64,000 nucleotides of DNA, taken from Marinicella sp964557625 (lineage in GTDB: Bacteria; Pseudomonadota; Gammaproteobacteria; Xanthomonadales; Marinicellaceae). Under the pieces are notes generated by a model that was given only the letters and a program-made list of their open reading frames with translations, made no database searches and was not told the origin of the DNA. Position 1 is the stretch's first letter; every line of letters starts with the position of its first letter. Made by a program: the position numbers and the translations under genes. The DNA is taken from positions 1-64,000 of the forward strand of contig CAZLAW010000001.1 in assembly GCA_964557625.1 (NCBI GenBank). Reading direction: 5' to 3'. Positions 24,371 to 33,860 of this stretch are shown here, one piece after another.

Positions 24371-25353
24371 TACACCACCCCGGCTCTTAATAAATCGTGA
24401 ATATTCAAGGCACCGGTTAACCGTGCATCACGGTCAACCACTAACAAGGAATGAATTTTGTGGGTTTCCATTAACTGAGCGGCCTCAACCGCCATTTTAC
24501 TGGCCTGAATGGTGACCGGATTGTGGGTCATAAAATCTCCCACCACATGGTCTTTAAAATGATCGATGGTGGGTAAAGATCGGCGCAAATCACCATCGGT
24601 AAAGACCCCACACACCCGATCATCTTTATTCACCACAGCCACCATACCCAGTGCTTTTTCGGTCATGACCAGTAAAGCCTCACTGAATTTAGTGTCTGCA
24701 TAGACTTTGGGAATGTCCTCACCGGTGCGCATCACATCGCTGATGCCCAATAACAAGCGTTTACCCAGGGAGCCGGCCGGATGCGAGCGGGCAAAATCTT
24801 CTTTGGTAAAACCGCGTGATTCCAATAAAGTAATCGCCAGCGCATCGCCCATCACCAAAGTGGCGGTGGTACTGGCGGTGGGGGCCAATCCCAGAGGGCA
24901 GGCTTCTTCATTCACCGACACATCAATATGAATGTCTGAATTTTTCGCCAAAGTAGAAGTCGGTTTTCCGGTCATTGAAATCAATGCGATGCCCATCCGT
25001 TTTAACACCGGTAAAATGGCCAGCACTTCTTCGGTTTCGCCGGAATTTGACATCGCCAGTACAATGTCATTATTGGTTATCATGCCCAAATCACCGTGAC
25101 TGGCTTCACCCGGATGGACAAAAAAAGCCGGCGTACCGGTGGAGGCCAGCGTGGCAGAGACTTTATCGGCAATGTGGCCGGATTTACCCATGCCAATGAC
25201 CACCACATGGCCGGTGCCGTTTAAAATCATTTCAACGGCTGCCACAAAGTCATCACCAATACGTTGTTGCAAATCAACAATGGCCTGGTTTTCAATGGCA
25301 AACACCCGGCGCGCCTGCGCAATGGCTTGTTGTGCTTTAACAGATTTTTTCAT
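24370..25353 (-). CDS. kdsD: arabinose-5-phosphate isomerase KdsD
   Basis: Interconverts ribulose-5-phosphate and arabinose-5-phosphate, the first dedicated step towards KDO. The 327-residue protein has an N-terminal SIS domain (VVIGMGKSGHIADKVSATLA, FVHPGEASHGDLGMI, SNSGETEEV) and two C-terminal CBS domains. It is preceded by, and overlaps by four bases, the CaCA antiporter gene, as yrbG-kdsD do in E. coli. Confidence 0.95.
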   Translation of the reverse strand: MKKSVKAQQAIAQARRVFAIENQAIVDLQQRIGDDFVAAVEMILNGTGHVVVIGMGKSGHIADKVSATLASTGTPAFFVHPGEASHGDLGMITNNDIVLAMSNSGETEEVLAILPVLKRMGIALISMTGKPTSTLAKNSDIHIDVSVNEEACPLGLAPTASTTATLVMGDALAITLLESRGFTKEDFARSHPAGSLGKRLLLGISDVMRTGEDIPKVYADTKFSEALLVMTEKALGMVAVVNKDDRVCGVFTDGDLRRSLPTIDHFKDHVVGDFMTHNPVTIQASKMAVEAAQLMETHKIHSLLVVDRDARLTGALNIHDLLRAGVV

Positions 25354-26318
25354 GTGGCTTTACTGACAAATAACCAAATCATATAGGCACTATATAATAA
25401 CACCAGTATCAAACCAATAAGCCGTGACACAAATCGGTCTTTTAACACAAAGTATATGGAGACGATGAACAAAAACACCGTCAAAATAACCATATACAGA
25501 TAATCAAACATCAAAAAACGGCGTGAAAACGTATTATCATTGATAACCCCCGAAATACCGATCACACCCAATAAATTAAATATATTGGACCCCACAATGT
25601 TACCGATGGCCAAATCATGCTCTTTTTTGGCGGCACTGGCAACAATTGCTGCCAATTCCGGTAAAGATGTACCCAGGGCGACTATGGTTAAACCAATCAC
25701 CAAATCCGACACCCCGAAATACTGGGCAATATCAGTGGCACCAATCACCATGAGTTGAGACGCCAAGGGTAAAACAACCACACCCATCAACAGAAATAAG
25801 ATGGCATGTGATATTTTAATGTTGAGATCGTATTCACTTTCTATCTCTTCACTGTAGCTGTCTTTGCTTTCATTCACACCCAGAACACCCAGCAACAAAG
25901 TCACCCCAAGCATCGAAACCAATAAAATAATGCCATCGATAAAGGTCAGGGATAAATCCAATAGCAAAAATAAGGCCAATAAACACACCATTAACAAAAT
26001 CGGCATTTCGCGCTTAATGACTTTGGACTTGACTTGCATCGGTGTGATTAACAAACCGACACCCAGGACCAGCGCGATGTTGGTGATGTTTGAACCAATC
26101 GCATTGCCCATGGCCAAACCGGAATTACCTTTAAAAGAAGCAATGGCGGACACCACCATTTCCGGGGCGGATGTGCCAAAACCAACCACAATCAAACCCA
26201 CCAGCATGGTGGACACACCCAAGTGTTTAGCCAAAGCCGCGGCCCCGAGAATAAACTTGTCGGCCGCAAAAATAAGCAAAATCAGTCCTATAACCAGATA
26301 ACCTGAAGGTATTAGCAT
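25350..26318 (-). CDS. CaCA family calcium/sodium antiporter (YrbG-like)
   Basis: A 322-residue inner-membrane exchanger with ten or so hydrophobic segments. The two alpha repeats are clear: GFGTSAPEMVVSAIASFKGN then GNAIGSNITNIALVLG, and ALGTSLPELAAIVASAAKKE then GNIVGSNIFNLLGVIG. The family exchanges Ca2+ or other cations for Na+ or H+. It heads the KDO/Lpt operon, the same place as yrbG. Confidence 0.92.
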   Translation of the reverse strand: MLIPSGYLVIGLILLIFAADKFILGAAALAKHLGVSTMLVGLIVVGFGTSAPEMVVSAIASFKGNSGLAMGNAIGSNITNIALVLGVGLLITPMQVKSKVIKREMPILLMVCLLALFLLLDLSLTFIDGIILLVSMLGVTLLLGVLGVNESKDSYSEEIESEYDLNIKISHAILFLLMGVVVLPLASQLMVIGATDIAQYFGVSDLVIGLTIVALGTSLPELAAIVASAAKKEHDLAIGNIVGSNIFNLLGVIGISGVINDNTFSRRFLMFDYLYMVILTVFLFIVSIYFVLKDRFVSRLIGLILVLLYSAYMIWLFVSKAT

Positions 26319-26387
26319 AAATTAAATATCTCGATAGTTCGGTGTCATAAACCAGCCCGAACAGATTATAAGTACCGTATCAACCCG

Positions 26388-26401
26388 AAATGACGTCATT
26401 T
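26388..26401. promoter_or_regulatory. 14-bp perfect palindrome AAATGACGTCATTT
   Basis: A perfect 14-base palindrome in the 177-base divergent region between the CaCA/kdsD operon and ibaG-murA. A CCGGTT/AACCGG inverted pair lies further on. It is a candidate operator for a dimeric regulator; the regulator is unknown. Confidence 0.35.
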
Positions 26402-26495
26402 TGTCTTAAATATTCCGGTTAAATGCGCATGATGTCTTTATAAACCGGTCATTATAAAAGATAATGCCCCGGGTAGAAACAAACAATTGATTAAG

Positions 26496-26738
26496 ATGGA
26501 ACCAAAAATAATAGAAGAAAAAATCAAAGCACACATTGATTGCCATTATATTCACGTTCACAGTGACGATCTGCGCCATTATGCCGCCACCATTGTCTCA
26601 CCCCTTTTTGAAGGCTTGAATAAAATTAAAAGACACCGCCACATTCACCAAGCCCTCGGGTCAGTGATGGGTAATGAAATACATGCCATGAGCATTCAGG
26701 CCATGACCCCGGATGAGTACCAGCAAACCCAATCATGA
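26496..26738 (+). CDS. ibaG: BolA family protein IbaG
   Basis: A small BolA-like protein of 80 residues. IbaG works with glutaredoxins in iron-sulphur metabolism and acid response in E. coli. I used the ATG at 26496; a TTG nine bases earlier is also in frame. The conserved cysteine and histidines are in HIDCHYIHVHSDD and KRHRHIHQALG. Its end overlaps the murA ATG (ATGA), the typical ibaG-murA coupling. Confidence 0.92.
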   Translation: MEPKIIEEKIKAHIDCHYIHVHSDDLRHYAATIVSPLFEGLNKIKRHRHIHQALGSVMGNEIHAMSIQAMTPDEYQQTQS

Positions 26739-27991
26739 GCAATAAAATCATCATCAACGGTGGCCGTAAACTGTCCGGTAATATAAAAGCCTCCGGTGCC
26801 AAAAATGCCGTACTGCCCATCTTAACCGCCACTTTACTGGCCGAAGGCAACTCACACATTCAGAATGTGCCGCATTTACATGACGTTACCACCATGAATG
26901 AATTATTGGCCCATATGGGGGCAGAACTGACTGTGGGCGCACATTCGGATATATTTATCAATACCGATCATTTACATAACCACACCGCTCCTTATGACAT
27001 TGTACGCACCATGCGCGCCAGTATTTTGGCTTTAGGTCCTTTATTGGCCCGTTATGGCCAGGCCAAGGTGTCCTTACCCGGTGGCTGTCAAATTGGTGCC
27101 CGACCGGTGGATTTGCACCTGAAAGGTTTAAAAGCCATGGGTGCGGATATCGACGTCAGTGACGGTTATATTCATGCCCACTGCCAGCGACTTCAAGGCG
27201 CCAGGATTATTTTGGACAAGGTCACGGTAACCGGTACAGAAAATATTTTGATGGCGGCTTGTTTAGCGCAAGGTGAATCAATGATTGAAAATGCGGCCGT
27301 CGAACCTGAAGTGGTCGATTTAGGCCGCTATCTGATCGCCATGGGTGCCCACATCGAGGGCCTCGGGACCTCAAAACTCCGGATTCAAGGTGTGGATAAG
27401 TTACGTGGTGTGGCCCACCATGTATTACCTGACCGGATTGAGATTGGCAGCTTTCTGGTGGCCGCGGCGATGACCGGCGGCCACATCACCATCACCCATA
27501 CACAACCGGATGACCTCGATGCGGTATTATTAAAACTCACCGAAGCCGGTGCTGATATCAGCACCACCGAAGACACCATTCACCTTAATATGCATGAAAA
27601 ACGACCACAACCGGTGGACATCCGCACCGCACCACATCCGGCTTTCCCCACCGATATGCAAGCCCAGTTTTGTGCTTTAAACGCCATTGCTGACGGCACC
27701 AGTGTGATTACCGAAACCTTATTTGAAAACCGTTTTATGCATGTGGATGAACTCAACCGCATGGGCGCCGATATTACAGTTGAAGGTAATCAGGCCATTA
27801 TTACGGGTGTTGAAAAACTCAGTGGGGCGCCGGTTACCGCCACTGATTTACGGGCTTCGGCCTCATTGGTGATTGCCGGTCTGGCGGCACAAGGAGAAAC
27901 CGAGGTGCATGACATTCACTACATCGATCGGGGTTATGAAGCCATTGAAGAGAAACTCAATCAGCTGGGTGCCCGAATAATACGACAATAG
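26735..27991 (+). CDS. murA: UDP-N-acetylglucosamine 1-carboxyvinyltransferase MurA
   Basis: MurA transfers enolpyruvate to UDP-GlcNAc, the first committed step of peptidoglycan synthesis and the fosfomycin target. The 418-residue protein shows SGNIKASGAKNAVLPILTAT, the catalytic-cysteine loop LPGGCQIGARPVDLHLKGL, FPTDMQAQF and LRASASLVIAGL. The active-site cysteine is present, so it should be fosfomycin-sensitive at the target level. Confidence 0.97.
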   Translation: MSNKIIINGGRKLSGNIKASGAKNAVLPILTATLLAEGNSHIQNVPHLHDVTTMNELLAHMGAELTVGAHSDIFINTDHLHNHTAPYDIVRTMRASILALGPLLARYGQAKVSLPGGCQIGARPVDLHLKGLKAMGADIDVSDGYIHAHCQRLQGARIILDKVTVTGTENILMAACLAQGESMIENAAVEPEVVDLGRYLIAMGAHIEGLGTSKLRIQGVDKLRGVAHHVLPDRIEIGSFLVAAAMTGGHITITHTQPDDLDAVLLKLTEAGADISTTEDTIHLNMHEKRPQPVDIRTAPHPAFPTDMQAQFCALNAIADGTSVITETLFENRFMHVDELNRMGADITVEGNQAIITGVEKLSGAPVTATDLRASASLVIAGLAAQGETEVHDIHYIDRGYEAIEEKLNQLGARIIRQ

Positions 27992-28007
27992 TTACAGAGA
28001 GACCACC

Positions 28008-30302
28008 ATGAGCCTGCTTAAAAATACCCTTATCATGGCATTGATCTTATTGGTGATTCGTGGCGGCTATGAGCTCAGTTACCCCTCAAAAACACCCGCA
28101 CATCTAATATATGACGGGGTTTTTATGGAATCCATTCTTAAACACATCCACAAAATCACGGAATACCCCCATGCCGTGGGTCAAGCCACCCATAAAGTGA
28201 CCGGCCGATACCTTGAACGCCATGTGCAGCAATTAAACAACCCCAAAATTCGAATCAATCAACACCGAACCCATTACTACAATAAACACAACCGAAAGGC
28301 CGCTGGTTTAACCAATTACATCATCCAATACCCGGGTCAGACAGAAAATGCCCCGGCGGTGATGTTAATGGCGCATTATGATGCCGCCCGCTTTTCAGCC
28401 ACCGGTGCTGCCGATGATGCCGCCGGCGTGGCGGTGGCTTTGGAAATTTTTAAAACCTATATTCAGCAAAACCCAACACCCAGGAACACACTTATGCTGT
28501 TACTCACCGACGGTGAAGAACTTGGTTTATTGGGGGCCAAAGCTTTTATTGAAGACCAATTACGCCACCACAATATCGGTGTCATCATTAATTTAGAAGC
28601 CCGTGGCAGCAGTGGTCCGTCGATTTTCTTACCGGAAACCACCAACGGCACCCGGGGATTAATTCAAGCCTATCAACAAGCCGGTGTGCCGATGCCGGTC
28701 AGCAGTTCTTTAGACGCCGAAATTTACGCCAAAATGCCCAATGACACCGATGTTACACCGTTTAAAAAACAAGGTATCCAAGCGTTTAATCTGGCCTTTA
28801 TTGATAACCATTTCAATTACCACAGCCCCACCGATGATCTGGCGCATTTATCGCTTAATTCTGTGGCGCACCATTTAATCCAAACCAAAACCCTGTTGAA
28901 CTATCTGGCTGACACCGATTTGAGTCAACTCCAATCCGAACAATCACCGGTTTATTTCAGCGTACCGACACAAGGGCTTATCAGTTATTCGCGCAGCACG
29001 TCGGTCATTATTTTCACCCTGGTGTGGCTGGCCTGGCTGATGCTGTTTGTTCTCACCCTGAAAAAATCCGAACACGGTTTTAAATCCTTACTCAGTGGCT
29101 TAAAGCCTCTGGCTTTGACCGGTTTTTTTGTCTTTATAGCCAATTACATCTTAGTGGCTGCGGTTTATACCCTGATTCCAGGCTGGAAAGACATATTGCA
29201 AGGTTTCCCCTATGGTGGCCATGCCTTAATCAATGCTCAGATAATACTCAGTCTGATTATTTTTGTTATGGTTTACGGCCGTCGGTCGGTGTCACAACAG
29301 CCGGGTGATGCAGTAATCAGTCTGGGCTTATGGCTGCTTACAGTCAGTCTTGTGACGCAGGCGTTACCCGGTGCCGGTTTTTTGATTATACCCGCCATTT
29401 TGGCATTGCCTGTGGCTTTGTTAAGCCTCTACAAACCTCTGTGGGGGCAGCAACTGGCACCTGTTTTACTGATACTGATGCTGTTACCTTTGGGTACTTT
29501 AATGATTAATTTACCGGTGGCATTGGGTATTTGGATGACCCCGGCAGCGATGCTGATTCTGGTGTTCATGATGTCACCTTTGAATAGCTGGGTCGAACGC
29601 AGCACAGAATCGGATAACACCGCCTGGTTGTTATTAATACCGGTGTTTTATTGTGCCTGGGTGGTGTTTGAATACCGACACTTCACACCCCATCAGCCCT
29701 TACCCACTTCCATCAATTACCTGAACGATGTGGACAACCAACAAGCGTATCTATTTCATGCCGATAACCGCCGCGGTGACTGGCTCAGCGATTTATTTGA
29801 AAACCCAATGCCCGAACACGTCGCAAAAGATTTTCAAACAACCTACAAAAAGCCACTCACCACTGTGGCACAAAGTGACTTCAACGCCGCTTACCCGGCC
29901 ACCGTTGAAGTCCGCAAACCGTTAAATCAAATGAATTATCAACGGGTTAATGTCACCATTAACGCAGAACCGGGCACGGATATTGTCTCTGTTTATACCC
30001 AACAAGCCATGACAATTCACAGTTTAGCAGTGGGCGGGCGTATTCATCGTTATGAAACACCGATGCAGCTTGCACCGGGTCAAAAACTCATCGAATATCA
30101 TATCACCGATAATCCCACCTTCACGCTGCAGTTTGAAGTCTCCGATGACACTGTTTTTGACTGGCAAGTACAAAGTCATCGAAGTGGTTTGCTGGCTGAA
30201 TTTAATCTGGCTGAACGACCGGTGAATCAGATGGCCAAGCCTTTTATTAAAACTGACTTAATCACCACCGTTCAGAACTGGGCGCTGGGCGACAATCAGT
30301 AA
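28008..30302 (+). CDS. M28 family metallopeptidase with C-terminal membrane domain
   Basis: A 764-residue membrane protein. An N-terminal anchor helix is followed by a zinc aminopeptidase domain of M28 type: HYDAARFSATGAADDAAGVA (His and Asp ligands), LTDGEELGLLGAKAF (catalytic and ligand Glu), NLEARGSSGPS and FNYHSPTDD (final His). Then come about nine transmembrane segments and a C-terminal soluble domain. This layout resembles endoplasmic-reticulum metallopeptidase 1-like bacterial proteins. The substrate is unknown. The 3' end overlaps the convergent gene by 45 bases. Confidence 0.85.
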   Translation: MSLLKNTLIMALILLVIRGGYELSYPSKTPAHLIYDGVFMESILKHIHKITEYPHAVGQATHKVTGRYLERHVQQLNNPKIRINQHRTHYYNKHNRKAAGLTNYIIQYPGQTENAPAVMLMAHYDAARFSATGAADDAAGVAVALEIFKTYIQQNPTPRNTLMLLLTDGEELGLLGAKAFIEDQLRHHNIGVIINLEARGSSGPSIFLPETTNGTRGLIQAYQQAGVPMPVSSSLDAEIYAKMPNDTDVTPFKKQGIQAFNLAFIDNHFNYHSPTDDLAHLSLNSVAHHLIQTKTLLNYLADTDLSQLQSEQSPVYFSVPTQGLISYSRSTSVIIFTLVWLAWLMLFVLTLKKSEHGFKSLLSGLKPLALTGFFVFIANYILVAAVYTLIPGWKDILQGFPYGGHALINAQIILSLIIFVMVYGRRSVSQQPGDAVISLGLWLLTVSLVTQALPGAGFLIIPAILALPVALLSLYKPLWGQQLAPVLLILMLLPLGTLMINLPVALGIWMTPAAMLILVFMMSPLNSWVERSTESDNTAWLLLIPVFYCAWVVFEYRHFTPHQPLPTSINYLNDVDNQQAYLFHADNRRGDWLSDLFENPMPEHVAKDFQTTYKKPLTTVAQSDFNAAYPATVEVRKPLNQMNYQRVNVTINAEPGTDIVSVYTQQAMTIHSLAVGGRIHRYETPMQLAPGQKLIEYHITDNPTFTLQFEVSDDTVFDWQVQSHRSGLLAEFNLAERPVNQMAKPFIKTDLITTVQNWALGDNQ

Positions 30303-31208
30303 CGGTCGTTTGTCATTGGGGTTTTTGGCATTCGGTATGCGGTTGTTATCCAGCACCAGGTAGAAATGGTCATCATCCACCGCCAGACCTTCGGCATGAC
30401 CAAACCGCATATCGCTGTAAGCGTGTTTGGGATCACGGACAATGTGCTCATAAGACCAGGCCCGGCCCTCTTGATATAGCCTGTTCCCCACCGCATTAAG
30501 TTCATGAACCACATAGGCATTGCGTTGCAGGGCATACACTTGGTTCTGGTGGACAAATAATCCGGTCATATCTGGATGACGCCCATGCAAATACTGTCGA
30601 CTATTCAGCATGATTTGGTTATGCTGCGACACAAGCTCGGTCATATCTTCAGAAAATTTGAGTGTTATTAAACCACGCGGCTGACGTTCTGCGGCCAGCA
30701 AAAACCGCTGATTACCCAAATAAGCCACACCCTCCAGACCGGCATTATGAAGCTGCAATAACCCGGCATCAAAAGCAGATTGGTATAATCCGTTACCCTG
30801 TGCCGGCAGCCAGCGTAATTGGCCGTCCCGGTGGACATGGATCAGCCGATGGTGGGCTTCAGAAACCAGCACAAAATCACCATCCACGGTTGTGATACCC
30901 TCTAAGTCTAACGCTGCAACACCCAAATCACGTTCACTGGCCAAGGTCATTTCTTTATGCAACCAGGCTTCATCATCCCGGATGTCCAAACGATAAATCG
31001 CCCGGTGTTTATCACCTACGGTATACAGTGTGCCATTTTTAAGGGTTAAGCCTGACGGCTCGATTTGATCGATACCGTTGATCGGATAGACGCGGTATTC
31101 ATTGAGTTGAATCGGTTCAACCGATGTAACGGATTGTGCTGCCAAATCATGACATAAAACCAAAACCAGCCACACCGATATAGACCGCAAACAAAACAGT
31201 CTGATCAT
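30258..31208 (-). CDS. exported esterase-like/phytase-like beta-propeller protein
   Basis: A 316-residue protein with a signal peptide ending HDLAAQS. The mature part shows repeated blade-like segments: IEPSGLTLKNGTLYTVGDKH, LDLEGITTVDGDFVLVSEA, GLEGVAYLGNQRFLLAAER and AEGLAVDDDHFYLVLDNN. These resemble the 'esterase-like activity of phytase' and SdiA-regulated families. No enzymatic activity can be assigned. Its ATG overlaps the thiI stop, and it is convergent with the M28 peptidase gene. Confidence 0.7.
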   Translation of the reverse strand: MIRLFCLRSISVWLVLVLCHDLAAQSVTSVEPIQLNEYRVYPINGIDQIEPSGLTLKNGTLYTVGDKHRAIYRLDIRDDEAWLHKEMTLASERDLGVAALDLEGITTVDGDFVLVSEAHHRLIHVHRDGQLRWLPAQGNGLYQSAFDAGLLQLHNAGLEGVAYLGNQRFLLAAERQPRGLITLKFSEDMTELVSQHNQIMLNSRQYLHGRHPDMTGLFVHQNQVYALQRNAYVVHELNAVGNRLYQEGRAWSYEHIVRDPKHAYSDMRFGHAEGLAVDDDHFYLVLDNNRIPNAKNPNDKRPLLIVAQRPVLNGGD

Positions 31209-32476
31209 CGCGCTTTGTCCTTTTGGGGCTTATTCACCCATTGACCAAAATAAAAGGTCAGCACCGTGGCATCTTTTAAGGTGTTTTCAATCAACTGTTC
31301 ATAGTCGCTCAAATGCGTTTGTTCCATTTTTTCCAGCACATCACCACGGGATTTGGTGCGTGGATTTTTTGAAATCAAAGCACAACAGTCCTTATGCGGC
31401 TCACGACACACTTCAAACAAGCCCAAATCCGTGGACAAGTCGATAATATCATGTTTGTTGTAAGTCAATAAGGGCCTTAAAATCATGGCCCCGGTGCTTT
31501 TATTCATGGATTCCATATTTTCTAATGTTTGTGAAGCCACTTGCCCTAAATTATCGCCGGTCACCAGCGCCTGGGCTTCCACATCCGGCATCAATCGGCT
31601 CGCCACCCGTGCCATAAAGCGCCGAAACAGAATTAAATCGTAGTCTAAATCCAGTTCCATTAACGCCATATCAAAATAGGTATAAGGCACGATATATAAG
31701 CGCACAAAGCCACTGCTTTCACTGACAATCTTTGCGGTTCGGACAATTTTATCTTGTTCGATATCACCCGGCGGCCGGTGACTGGCTGTGAAGTGAATAA
31801 AATCGGTTTGACAACCGCGTTTGGCCATCAGCCAGGCCGCCACCGGCGAATCGAAACCACCCGATAGCAAAGTCAAAACCTGACCGGTTGATCCCACCGG
31901 CAAACCACCGACTCCGGTGATTTTATCGCTGTGAACCGAGATGCCGTCAGAGGCGATGTCCACATAAAATGTCTGATCGGGACGGCTCAGATTGACCTGC
32001 TGCCAATCGCTGTTTTTTAAAATGGTGGCCGCGATCTGCTGTTCAAAATCCTGTGACGCAATGAAGAAGCGTTTATCCCGACGTTTAACCCGCACCGCAA
32101 AGCTGCGTTCCGGACGGTACTGTTCCTGTGCCAGACGACCGACCAAATCATGAATCACGGTTAAATCCGGCTGATGACTTAAAAAGCCAAACTGCTGTTC
32201 GCTGAGCCAATACACTAAACTCAACCAGGCAATACCGGGCAAACGCGCCAATTCCTGCACCACCGCTCGGGCCGTTGCTTCATCAATCGCCTCATCAGCC
32301 CCGTTTTTGTTCGGTACCTGTACATAAATCCGGTCATGAATGGCTTTCACCGGCCATTCATAACCCATCATTTTGAGTTTATCCTTGATATTTTTACGCA
32401 ATTTTTTGATAAAACGGTGGCGGTTCTTGCCTTTTAATGCCAGCTCGGCAAATTGCACAATAATCCGATACTGCAT
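31205..32476 (-). CDS. thiI: tRNA 4-thiouridine synthase ThiI (no rhodanese domain)
   Basis: ThiI makes 4-thiouridine at tRNA position 8 and can supply sulphur for thiamine. The 423-residue protein has an N-terminal ferredoxin-like/THUMP region and the PP-loop LLSGGFDSPVAAWLMAKRG. The catalytic cysteine region is PHKDCCALISKNPRT. The E. coli protein is about 60 residues longer because of a C-terminal rhodanese domain, which is absent here. Sulphur must then come from another carrier. Confidence 0.92.
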   Translation of the reverse strand: MQYRIIVQFAELALKGKNRHRFIKKLRKNIKDKLKMMGYEWPVKAIHDRIYVQVPNKNGADEAIDEATARAVVQELARLPGIAWLSLVYWLSEQQFGFLSHQPDLTVIHDLVGRLAQEQYRPERSFAVRVKRRDKRFFIASQDFEQQIAATILKNSDWQQVNLSRPDQTFYVDIASDGISVHSDKITGVGGLPVGSTGQVLTLLSGGFDSPVAAWLMAKRGCQTDFIHFTASHRPPGDIEQDKIVRTAKIVSESSGFVRLYIVPYTYFDMALMELDLDYDLILFRRFMARVASRLMPDVEAQALVTGDNLGQVASQTLENMESMNKSTGAMILRPLLTYNKHDIIDLSTDLGLFEVCREPHKDCCALISKNPRTKSRGDVLEKMEQTHLSDYEQLIENTLKDATVLTFYFGQWVNKPQKDKAR

Positions 32477-32478
32477 GG

Positions 32479-33675
32479 TTATGACCGTAATCGCTCGACC
32501 GTTTGCTTAATCCGTGTCATGGCATTATTCAACACGTCCATACCGGTGGCAAATGAAATCCTCACATAACCAGTCGCACCAAACGGGGTACCCGGTACCA
32601 CCGCCACACCGGCGGATTCCAGCAACCAGGTGGCCAGTTCCACATCATTGTTACACTCAGGATGTGAATCAATTAATGCGGTTACATCCGCAAACGCATA
32701 AAAAGCGCCGTCACCCGGCAAACATGTAATACCCTCTATTTCATTGAGCGCCTGCACCACGAAATCATGGCGCTGCTTAAACGCCCGGGTCATGGTTTGT
32801 AAACAATCCTGGGGTCCGTTAAAGGCGGCAGCAGCAGCAGCCTGGGAAATTGAACAGGGGTTAGAGGTACTTTGTGATTGCAGTTTACGCATGGCGGTAA
32901 TAATGTCACGATTGGCGGCGGCAAATCCAATCCGCCATCCGGTCATGGCATAACCTTTGGACACACCATTGACTAAAATCACCCGGTCTTTGAGTGCCGG
33001 AAACAGGGCCACCAAATTGGTCAACGGCTCATCACCCCAATAAATATGCTCATAAATATCATCGGTCATAATAAGCACATGGGGATTGGCCTGAACCACT
33101 TCACCGATGGCCGCTAATTCAGCTTGAGAATATACCTGTCCGGTGGGGTTGCTGGGCGAATTCAGAATAATCAATTTGGTTTTATCAGTGATGGCATTCG
33201 ATAACTGCTCGGCAGTCATCTTAAAGGCATTATCTGCTTTTGTTTGCACAATGACTGATTCACCACCGGCCAATAATGTCATGTCCGGGTAAGACACCCA
33301 GTATGGCGCCGGAATAATCACTTCATCGCCGGGGTTGATGACCGCATTCATCAGATTATAAATACTTTGCTTGGCTCCATTGGATACCAGGATTTCATTG
33401 GCCTGATAATCGACCTGATTATCACGTTTTAGTTTATCGATAATCGCTTGTTTTAATGCCGCCGTACCGTCAACGGCGGTGTATTTTGTCTGACCATTAT
33501 GGATGGCTTCAATGGCGGCCTGTTTTATGTGTTCCGGGGTATCAAAATCAGGTTCACCGGCGCCCAGACCAATGACGTCCTGGCCGGCGGCTTTTAATTC
33601 AGCGGCTTTCATCGACACCGCAATGGTGGCAGAGGGTTTGACTTTGTTGACTATGTCAGCAATAAACTCATTCAT
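32479..33675 (-). CDS. class I aspartate/aromatic aminotransferase (AspC/AatA type)
   Basis: A PLP-dependent transaminase of 398 residues in the Ib subgroup. It has GLGAGEPDFDTPEHIK at the N-terminus, NSPSNPTGQVYS, MTDDIYEHIYWGD and the PLP lysine in VNGVSKGYAMTGWRIG. The terminal arginine region VRISFATG fits dicarboxylate recognition. The main reaction is expected to be aspartate plus 2-oxoglutarate; aspartate-prephenate activity is also known in this subgroup. It lies just upstream of thiI. Confidence 0.88.
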   Translation of the reverse strand: MNEFIADIVNKVKPSATIAVSMKAAELKAAGQDVIGLGAGEPDFDTPEHIKQAAIEAIHNGQTKYTAVDGTAALKQAIIDKLKRDNQVDYQANEILVSNGAKQSIYNLMNAVINPGDEVIIPAPYWVSYPDMTLLAGGESVIVQTKADNAFKMTAEQLSNAITDKTKLIILNSPSNPTGQVYSQAELAAIGEVVQANPHVLIMTDDIYEHIYWGDEPLTNLVALFPALKDRVILVNGVSKGYAMTGWRIGFAAANRDIITAMRKLQSQSTSNPCSISQAAAAAAFNGPQDCLQTMTRAFKQRHDFVVQALNEIEGITCLPGDGAFYAFADVTALIDSHPECNNDVELATWLLESAGVAVVPGTPFGATGYVRISFATGMDVLNNAMTRIKQTVERLRS

Positions 33676-33860
33676 CGTAGTGCTTAAAAACTAAAAACAC
33701 TTATCTTAAGCGATATTGGCCAAGACTCAACTATTTTAAGTCTAAACTCACTGAATAACAGCTTAATAAAAATTGACGATATCTCATTTTCTTATCAATG
33801 ACTCATTAAGACTTAGCGAACCAATGAATGTTACAATTAAGCAAAACTCATTTAATCGTT

